Shown one piece after another: positions 7,421 through 12,124 of a stretch of 12,124 nt of DNA. The stretch is from contig CAYSXI010000162.1 of assembly GCA_964434955.1 (NCBI GenBank), positions 1 through 12,124 on the forward strand. Direction: 5' to 3'. Origin of the DNA: JANQLU01 sp964434955. GTDB taxonomy: Bacteria > Planctomycetota > Planctomycetia > Pirellulales > Pirellulaceae. The translations under genes and the position numbers were made by a program. Every line of letters starts with the position of its first letter. Position 1 is the first letter of the stretch. Under the pieces are notes generated by a model, which did not search any database, was not told where the DNA came from, and worked only from the letters and a program-made list of their open reading frames with translations.

Positions 7421-7771
7421 ATGAGCCAACAGATTATGGAACTCGTGGAGAAGGATTCACTGAAGGAGAATCCACCTGAGTTTGAAATTGGTGATACCGT
7501 CGACGTTCATTGCTTGATCCACGAAGGCGAAAAGACTCGAACTCAGGTATTCAGCGGTACAGTGATTGCTCGAAGCGGCAGCGGAACTCGCGAAATGTTT
7601 ACCGTTCGCCGGATCGTTGCGGGTGAAGGGGTCGAAAGAAAATTCCCAATTCATTCGCCACGGGTGGCGAAAGTTGAAGTGAAACGCTGCAGCGTTGTTC
7701 GTCGGGCGAAACTTTATTTCCTACGTGATCGAATTGGTAAGGCCGTTCGACTGAAAGAAAGACGGAAATAA
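7421..7771 (+). CDS. rplS: 50S ribosomal protein L19
   Basis: L19 is a 50S protein at the 30S-50S interface. The product has 116 residues, the normal family length. Family features are the FEIGDTVDVHCLI segment, RTQVFSGTVIARSGSG, FTVRRIVAGEGVERKFPIHSP, and the C-terminal RRAKLYFLRDRIGKAVRLKERRK stretch. ATG 7421 has AAAAGG 8 bases upstream. In most bacteria rplS directly follows trmD. Here a 3.2-kb gene on the opposite strand lies between them, so rplS needs its own promoter in the 351-base upstream gap. It ends in a strong intrinsic terminator, so it is probably a single-gene transcript. Confidence 0.98.
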   Translation: MSQQIMELVEKDSLKENPPEFEIGDTVDVHCLIHEGEKTRTQVFSGTVIARSGSGTREMFTVRRIVAGEGVERKFPIHSPRVAKVEVKRCSVVRRAKLYFLRDRIGKAVRLKERRK

Positions 7772-7801
7772 TCCAAACACCATCGACAAAATGGAAGTAA
7801 G

Positions 7802-7825
7802 ACCCGGCAAAGGCCGGGTTTTTTT
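7802..7825 (+). terminator. Intrinsic terminator of rplS
   Basis: ACCCGGC (7802-7808) pairs perfectly with GCCGGGT (7813-7819) across the loop AAAG. A run of seven T residues (7819-7825) follows. It lies 30 bases after the rplS stop codon, a textbook position. Confidence 0.92.
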
Positions 7826-7829
7826 ATGC

Positions 7830-7841
7830 GCCGGGTTTTTT
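7830..7841 (+). repeat. Second copy of the terminator 3' arm and T-tract
   Basis: GCCGGGTTTTTT at 7830-7841 is an exact copy of 7813-7824, offset by 17 bases. The single 5' arm ACCCGGC at 7802-7808 can pair with either copy, and both are followed by T residues. The second copy also sits inside the inverted repeat ATGCGC/GCGCAT (7826-7831 with 7844-7849). Confidence 0.7.
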
Positions 7842-8162
7842 GTGCGCATGCTTTACAGCAGTCAGCCTCACGCCAGGCCGCTTTGGCCCAGGCCGCATCA
7901 GCTGAGGGCGACAATCCGACGAATTTGCAAAATTGCAACAAGATTTGCGGTAGCCAAGCGAATCAGTGAATTGAGATGGCTCGTTGCGTCATTTTGTGGG
8001 CACAGTACCGGAAATGAAGTTTCCAGATTAATATGGAATCTTGTTCAGGGACTGGCCATTGAGCCGATAACAATTTCGCCGTTTCGTGTCTCGCATTTTT
8101 GCGAACCCTTAGCGGCGGACTAATTCATGACCACTTCACCAACCCTCAAAAATTCGTTGGTT

Positions 8163-8167
8163 AGGAG
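8163..8167 (+). promoter_or_regulatory. Shine-Dalgarno deciding a TTG start
   Basis: AGGAG lies 8 bases before TTG 8176. It supports that codon as the start of the zinc-ribbon/GYF_2 protein, whose first zinc-ligand cysteine is already at residue 7. A hairpin (8138-8161) ends two bases upstream. Confidence 0.7.
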
Positions 8168-8175
8168 AGCCGGAA

Positions 8176-8970
8176 TTGGCAATCGAGTTTAATTGCACCG
8201 AATGTTCATCGACTTTGCGGGTACCGGAAGAGCACGCTGGAAAGAAAGCTCGATGCCCCAATTGTGCAATGGTGTTAGACATTCCAAGTGGCACATCGCC
8301 TTCTTCGGCAACGGTGGCAAACACGGACACGCAAACGCCCGAGAATGACCCGTACGCGGAATCTCATGATCCCTACGCGGACTCACTGGCCGAGACAACG
8401 CCAGGCACCTCGCCTTCCGTGGAGTCGACACCGATGTCCATCGGCGATGATTCCAATCGATGGTCGATGAAAACGCCAGATGGAAACGTTTACGGCCCAG
8501 TCGATTTTGATGAGCTAAACCAATGGTTGGCGGAAGGCCGCGTGTCGGTCCAATGTCAATTACAGAAGGAAGGCGAGAGGACTTGGCAAAACGCGGCGAT
8601 TGTTTTTCCGCAACTAGCCTCCGCGGCCATGTCGACCACAACCAGCAATCCCTATCAGGCAAGGCAACAATCGTATTCGCGCCCGAGTAGTGGCTATTCG
8701 ACATCGGGCCGCCGTTACCGAAGCCACAACGGAGTTGCGATTCTGCTTTTCGGGATCTTCGGATTCATCATCTGCCCAATTTTTTCAATCGTTGCCTGGG
8801 TCATGGGCAACAATGAGTTGGCAGCCATCAAGCGTGGTGAAGTGGATCCTGAAGGCAAAGGAATGGCAACGGCGGGGATGATTCTCGGAATTATCAACAC
8901 CGTGCTTAATTTGCTCGGATTCGTAATGGCCTGCCTCGTATTCGGGCTCGCCGCGGCAGCCGGACCGTAA
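8176..8970 (+). CDS. Zinc-ribbon, GYF_2-like and DUF4190-like membrane protein
   Basis: This is a 264-residue protein of unknown function with a mosaic typical of planctomycetes. Residues 4-36 form a small zinc ribbon with CxxC pairs at Cys7/Cys10 and Cys27/Cys30 (CPNC). A low-complexity linker carries two DPYA motifs (about 58-68). Residues 95-148 resemble a GYF_2 domain, seen in W-x-x-x-x-x-D-G-x-x-Y-G-P-V and the following DELNQWLAEGRV, with a late Trp. A Ser/Tyr-rich linker follows. From about 184 there are two hydrophobic segments (about 186-210 and 232-260) flanking a polar NNELAAIKRGE loop and a GKGMATAGMILGII stretch, as in DUF4190 membrane modules. GYF_2 domains are thought to bind peptides, so it may be an adaptor at the membrane, but no partner is visible. 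The TTG start is supported by AGGAG. The gene converges with the next one, 159 bases apart. Confidence 0.85.
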   Translation: MAIEFNCTECSSTLRVPEEHAGKKARCPNCAMVLDIPSGTSPSSATVANTDTQTPENDPYAESHDPYADSLAETTPGTSPSVESTPMSIGDDSNRWSMKTPDGNVYGPVDFDELNQWLAEGRVSVQCQLQKEGERTWQNAAIVFPQLASAAMSTTTSNPYQARQQSYSRPSSGYSTSGRRYRSHNGVAILLFGIFGFIICPIFSIVAWVMGNNELAAIKRGEVDPEGKGMATAGMILGIINTVLNLLGFVMACLVFGLAAAAGP

Positions 8971-8972
8971 AC

Positions 8973-9002
8973 AGAATCACGGGCTGCTTGAAAGAATCAC
9001 GG
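8973..9002. repeat. Short direct repeat AGAATCACGG
   Basis: AGAATCACGG occurs at 8973-8982 and again at 8993-9002, just after the stop codon of the zinc-ribbon protein gene. Only two copies are present. The significance is unknown. Confidence 0.5.
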
Positions 9003-9114
9003 AGCGCCTAAGGTTTGTGCCCGCAGAGACGTCAGGCGGTAAAGATTAAACCAGCGAGTTATCAGGGGATCAAAACCGCGGATTGGGTTTGTCGCCGTGA
9101 GGGGCTTTCCTTAC

Positions 9115-9130
9115 AGACGGCAGCCCGTCT
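9115..9130. terminator. Hairpin between convergent genes, possible terminator
   Basis: AGACGG (9115-9120) pairs perfectly with CCGTCT (9125-9130) across the loop CAGC. It abuts the stop codon of the - strand gene and lies about 145 bases after the + strand gene. The T-tract is poor on both strands, so efficiency is doubtful. Confidence 0.4.
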
Positions 9131-10392
9131 TATTCGTCGCGGCGAAGGTCAGTTGAATCGACCGTGTACTTTTGGGTGTACCAAGCCAACCAGGCCTGTT
9201 CATTGAAGTCATAGTTTCGGCCGCTAATAATTCGTAAGGCACTCAGAACTTCCGCGTTTTCAAACGTTCGAGTGATTACCTGCTTCTTTTGTCCCGGACT
9301 GAACCCCGTTCCCTGATTACTGAATGTCATCTGCATTTCAGCTCCAGGATCGTAAACGAATTTATGGGTGGTTTTGAGCGATTGGATCAAGGGAAGAAGC
9401 GCGTTTTCCTGTTTCATTTGGCCGATCACATACGCGGCCCGGTTGATTGCCGGGTTGCTTTGAGTTTTCAGCATGATCTGTGAAGCCCGGCTGGCTGCGT
9501 AGTACTTGGAAAAGTGTTTTCCATTGAGCAGCGACAGGGCGCGATCACGGTAACGTTCGTTTGGGTCCAGGATGGAAGTGTCGACCAGGAAGTTACGTGC
9601 ACGAGAGGAATCGAGTCGCCCAATGGCCTCAATCGTCAGGTCCTTTAGCGACGGAATCTTCTCGGCTTTGTAAAGTTCGATCAATCCGTCGACGGCAAAT
9701 TTCTCATTGATGGTGCGAAGCGTGTTTTGGTATTCGCTCAATTTCGTTTGGCGATTGCGCTGCTTTTTGAGTTCAATTTTCCACCATTTGTATTTAGCGT
9801 CGGACTCTTCGTTGGCTTCTTTGAGCATGATCTCCTGTTTGGTATACCAACGAGATCCAATCTTGATCATTCCGTGCTGGGACTTCATGTGCTCACGATG
9901 AAGCCACTGACCATTCAGCTGGGTGAAGCCAAGAAGTTTTCGGGCTCCAACGTGGTTGGGATCAAAGCGAATCACTTTCTGCAAATGGTATTCGCGTTGT
10001 GGGCTAAGTCTTCCACCGCCGGCTCCCGTCTCGATGTTGGTTTTGCACCAGGCAGCCATGGCCCAATGCCCGGCCAAATCGTCGGTCATTTTCTGCTTCT
10101 CGGCTTCGTAGGCGGCAAGTCGCTGTGAGGCCAGGCGAAGCTGAGAAATCTGGCTACGCCGCAGGGTCATCTTCATTCCGTTTTCCATCTCAATGATGAC
10201 CATTCGTTTGCCATCGATTTCCGCTTCCGTGATCTTTCCGGAGACTTGAGACCCGTTTGAGAGCACGGCGACGTCATTGAAGGCCTTGTCTTCGTGGATC
10301 GCCTTGTTTTCCGAACTGGCCAATGGGACCAGGCAAAACAAGCAAGCCATTGCCGCAAGCGAGAAGGTCAAGATGGTTCGGATGTGACGCAT
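9130..10392 (-). CDS. Exported helical-repeat protein of unknown function
   Basis: This 420-residue protein begins with a clear signal peptide: a basic start (MRHIRT), a hydrophobic core (about 8-24) and a likely cleavage after LASS. There is no convincing lipobox. Residues 40-85 resemble a small beta domain with NGSQVSGKITEA and MENGMKMTLRRSQI. Residues 140-190 carry the pattern DPNHVGARKLLGF and then two copies of a G-x-x-W/G-x-R-W motif followed by a charged segment (NGQWLHREHM and GSRWYTKQEI). I know this type of arrangement from planctomycete hypothetical proteins. Residues 225-340 look like short alpha-helical, HEAT-like repeats. It has no recognisable catalytic motif, so a binding or scaffold role in the cell envelope is only a guess. 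ATG 10390-10392 has GGAG 5 bases upstream. The PEP-CTERM gene lies upstream on the same strand, with two dyad sites between them. Confidence 0.82.
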   Translation of the reverse strand: MRHIRTILTFSLAAMACLFCLVPLASSENKAIHEDKAFNDVAVLSNGSQVSGKITEAEIDGKRMVIIEMENGMKMTLRRSQISQLRLASQRLAAYEAEKQKMTDDLAGHWAMAAWCKTNIETGAGGGRLSPQREYHLQKVIRFDPNHVGARKLLGFTQLNGQWLHREHMKSQHGMIKIGSRWYTKQEIMLKEANEESDAKYKWWKIELKKQRNRQTKLSEYQNTLRTINEKFAVDGLIELYKAEKIPSLKDLTIEAIGRLDSSRARNFLVDTSILDPNERYRDRALSLLNGKHFSKYYAASRASQIMLKTQSNPAINRAAYVIGQMKQENALLPLIQSLKTTHKFVYDPGAEMQMTFSNQGTGFSPGQKKQVITRTFENAEVLSALRIISGRNYDFNEQAWLAWYTQKYTVDSTDLRRDE

Positions 10393-10414
10393 GCTAACTC
10401 CGTCAGAAGCGTGT

Positions 10415-10430
10415 GAGATTCGCCCGAATG
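10415..10430. promoter_or_regulatory. Dyad site 1 upstream of the exported repeat-protein gene
   Basis: GAGATTCGCCCGAATG contains the inverted repeat ATTCG-CC-CGAAT. It lies 22-38 bases before the start codon of the - strand gene and matches site 2 at 15 of 16 positions. Its position suits an operator or an element in the leader RNA. Confidence 0.4.
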
Positions 10431-10470
10431 ATACAGCTAAATTCTACCGCATTCCTTGGCTTTCTCCGGC

Positions 10471-10486
10471 GAAATTCGCCCGAATG
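10471..10486. promoter_or_regulatory. Dyad site 2 upstream of the exported repeat-protein gene
   Basis: GAAATTCGCCCGAATG has the same ATTCG-CC-CGAAT dyad as site 1, with a centre-to-centre distance of 56 bases, and lies in the same orientation. The pair is confined to the 159-base gap between the two exported-protein genes. Confidence 0.4.
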
Positions 10487-10551
10487 CCAAAAAACCAATG
10501 CTGATACCGGATTTCAACGATTCTCGGTCGGGAATTTCAGCATTCGACGGT

Positions 10552-11982
10552 CTAAGATCGGCGCCTTCGGCGAAAGCCCAGGCCGAGGATGGCAAGCCCG
10601 AAAATGCTGACGGTCGATGGTTCTGGCACCGTGGTTGTTCGCCATGCCACGGCAAAATCCTGGTCACGATCGGTGCTAACGACCAGCGTGTAGGTGCCTT
10701 CGGTCAATCCCGTAAGATAGAGATGCTCCCGATTGTCGACGGTACTAACGCTTTGGTCGAGCAGTGTTCCCATGAATGAACCCGTCGAATCGTAAAACGC
10801 CAAGTTCATATCCGCAATGTTTTCGCTGGCCGTGAAGTTCCCGGATCCGTCGGTGTCTTCAATTTCCATGTTCCATGTCAGGATGATCGACAACTCGGAA
10901 ACAATTTCGTTTGGGCCAACGACAAAATTGTAATAAAGCTCATCGATCGGGTTCAGGCCCTCGCGGTAGTCGTAGCCGTAGTCACCGACAGCGGAAACGG
11001 GTTCACTTGTTGACCCTTCGAACTCGCCCCCATTCATGATCATGTAATTGTTGTAGACATTCAGTTCGCCAGCGCCATAGATGTCATCAAGTGGGCGGGT
11101 TGTCGTGCGGTCCCAATCCGCAAATTCTTCTTTGGTTGCCCCAGCCAAGATGATCGAGCGAATGGTCTCGGTTCGGCGGGCATTGGTGCGTGCAGTCACG
11201 TCAACAATGTCGTTGGCCTGATCATGAAGAATCGTCGCTGCCCCGCTGGTGATGGCTGTCGCGCTACTGGTGGATCCATTGAATACCACCACGTCAGGCC
11301 GAATTCTGCCGGGTGTATAAATCAGCGTGTTTCCGCGCGAGTGAGTTGAATCTGTGACGCCCACCGCAATGGCGTTGAATGCGTGGGTAAGGAGTCGAGG
11401 GTGCGGTTTCGATGCGTTGAGTTCGTTGTTGTTATTGGTTCCAACGACCATCGTGACTTCGTTTTGATCGGCGACGTAGTCGACTCTTTGAAGCGCGTTC
11501 AGGTTGTCCGCGTCGTCGGAAAAGTTTCCGATCCAGCTATGATTCTGCACGGAAAAATTTTGCGCAATTGGATCTGTGCCAGTCGAAAGATTTAGCACGT
11601 TTCCAAGCCAGTCATTGGCTTCGTAAACGGTCACGGTCGTTACGCCCGATGCCATGCCGATGGTGTTTCCAAAGAAATTTTGTGCCATGGTATTCGCATG
11701 GGCGCTTGTATTGGTTCCTCCGCCGGATCCGTCGATCAATGTCTTACCGGAAAACTCACTATTCGACGTCAACGGAAAATAGAAACCCGAGCCATTCGGT
11801 GCTTCGACCATGCTGACAATGATTCCAGATCCGTCAGGAGTGTTGGCACCGAGTTGGTTCATCAAATCCGTGAAGCCGACGCGATCTTTCCAGGTCTGCG
11901 CATTCAGGCAAAAAGGGGCTCCCAAAATGAGAGCCAACGAGAATGCAAAAAATCCAATCAGGCGTTTAGCGTTGGTAGGCAT
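10552..11982 (-). CDS. PEP-CTERM-anchored, divergent subtilisin-fold (S8-like) exported protein
   Basis: This is a 476-residue exported protein. A signal peptide covers about 1-28 (hydrophobic core FFAFSLALIL, cleavage near NAQ). Residues 50-310 follow the order of a peptidase S8 domain. GSGIIVSMVEA sits at the Asp block but has Glu60 where Asp is usual. SAHANTMAQ carries His95, and GMASGVTTVTVYEAND resembles the GvApga-x-v block. VVGTNNNN lies near the oxyanion Asn, and RPDVVVFNGSTSSATA places the Ser block at about 237-240. YGAGELN closes the domain. Residues 345-450 look like a beta-rich pre-peptidase C-terminal-type domain. The end is VPEPST, a short hydrophobic helix and RRRRRS, the PEP-CTERM signal that exosortases process. 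The Ser and His blocks are weak matches, so it may be a peptidase or an inactive relative. No strong Shine-Dalgarno precedes ATG 11980-11982. No exosortase gene is in the window. Confidence 0.85.
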   Translation of the reverse strand: MPTNAKRLIGFFAFSLALILGAPFCLNAQTWKDRVGFTDLMNQLGANTPDGSGIIVSMVEAPNGSGFYFPLTSNSEFSGKTLIDGSGGGTNTSAHANTMAQNFFGNTIGMASGVTTVTVYEANDWLGNVLNLSTGTDPIAQNFSVQNHSWIGNFSDDADNLNALQRVDYVADQNEVTMVVGTNNNNELNASKPHPRLLTHAFNAIAVGVTDSTHSRGNTLIYTPGRIRPDVVVFNGSTSSATAITSGAATILHDQANDIVDVTARTNARRTETIRSIILAGATKEEFADWDRTTTRPLDDIYGAGELNVYNNYMIMNGGEFEGSTSEPVSAVGDYGYDYREGLNPIDELYYNFVVGPNEIVSELSIILTWNMEIEDTDGSGNFTASENIADMNLAFYDSTGSFMGTLLDQSVSTVDNREHLYLTGLTEGTYTLVVSTDRDQDFAVAWRTTTVPEPSTVSIFGLAILGLGFRRRRRS

Positions 11983-12069
11983 AATACAAAGCTGATAATC
12001 GAGGAAGGATAAGTCATTCCTGTGCGGATTCTGAACGAATCTTGCGGGAAGGAAAATAGGAATATTGAC

Positions 12070-12091
12070 TAACTTCTAGCTTAACAAGTTA
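12070..12091. promoter_or_regulatory. Inverted repeat upstream of the PEP-CTERM gene
   Basis: TAACTT (12070-12075) and AAGTTA (12086-12091) form a perfect 6-bp inverted repeat with a 10-base spacer. It is AT-rich and about 90-110 bases before the start of the - strand gene, overlapping where a promoter might be (TTGTTA on the - strand, 17 bases, then TATTCC, a poor match). It could be an operator. Confidence 0.25.
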
Positions 12092-12096
12092 TTTTC

Positions 12097-12124
12097 TCGA
12101 ATCAAAACTTTCGACGGTCGAATC
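12097..12124. repeat. Direct repeat TCGAATC around a TTCGAC-G-GTCGAA dyad
   Basis: TCGAATC occurs at 12097-12103 and 12118-12124. TTCGAC (12110-12115) and GTCGAA (12117-12122) form a dyad around one base. The window ends here, so the full extent of the repeats is not visible. Confidence 0.3.

Larger units (their letters stand above)
7772..8175. other. Long non-coding stretch between rplS and the zinc-ribbon gene
   Basis: This gap of about 400 bases holds the rplS terminator (7802-7825), its repeated 3' arm (7830-7841), and an adjacent pair of TTGCAA motifs (7925-7930 and 7933-7938). A hairpin, ACCAAC/GTTGGT (8138-8143 with 8156-8161), sits right before the next Shine-Dalgarno. The open frame at 7791-8123 starts before the terminator hairpin and runs through it; its predicted product is unlike known proteins, so I do not call it. 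A promoter for the next gene should lie here, but I cannot place it. Confidence 0.5.

Noticed and set aside
7791..8123. Possible 110-residue gene on the + strand after rplS
   Set aside because: It starts just before the rplS terminator hairpin and reads through it, has no Shine-Dalgarno, and its predicted protein has no domain-like pattern.
9727..10128. 133-codon + strand frame inside the exported repeat-protein gene
   Set aside because: It is antisense to a gene with a clear signal peptide and Shine-Dalgarno, and it has no start signals of its own.

Overview
The window looks like chromosomal DNA of a planctomycete, probably a member of the Pirellulales. The evidence is a mix of gene types: a very large Ser/Thr kinase fused to a membrane anchor and tetratricopeptide (TPR) repeats, a zinc-ribbon/GYF_2/DUF4190-type membrane protein, a secreted protein with a VPEPS-type PEP-CTERM tail, and a secreted helical-repeat protein of a kind common in planctomycetes. 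Gene spacing is loose and Shine-Dalgarno sequences are often weak. This placement is inferred from gene content and not from a marker-gene tree.

Left part (1-3818, all + strand). The window opens with the C-terminal end of a class V aminotransferase/cysteine desulfurase-like gene. A YkgJ-type CxxCxxCC metal-binding protein follows closely. After a 219-base gap holding a candidate promoter and a 14-bp perfect palindrome come ffh (SRP GTPase), rpsP (ribosomal protein S16) and trmD (tRNA m1G37 methyltransferase). An intrinsic terminator lies between rpsP and trmD.

Middle (3860-7771). A 3.2-kb kinase-TPR gene on the - strand separates trmD from rplS (ribosomal protein L19, + strand). The conserved bacterial order rpsP-rimM-trmD-rplS is therefore present without rimM and split by a signalling gene in the opposite orientation. 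rplS ends in a strong terminator whose 3' arm and T-tract are repeated 17 bases downstream.

Right part (7772-12124). After a 400-base non-coding stretch comes a zinc-ribbon/GYF_2/DUF4190-like membrane protein on the + strand. Two - strand genes for exported proteins follow: a helical-repeat protein of unknown function and a divergent subtilisin-fold protein with a PEP-CTERM tail. The region between these two carries a pair of near-identical 16-bp sites with internal dyad symmetry, which are candidate operators.

The left half is mostly housekeeping translation and protein-targeting machinery, and the right half is envelope or exported proteins typical of planctomycetes. I see no CRISPR array, transposase, tRNA, rRNA or phage gene, and no clear multi-gene novel system. 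The points most worth a second look are the split ribosomal operon, the divergent PEP-CTERM subtilase with Glu at the usual Asp position, the paired dyad sites, and the duplicated terminator arm.
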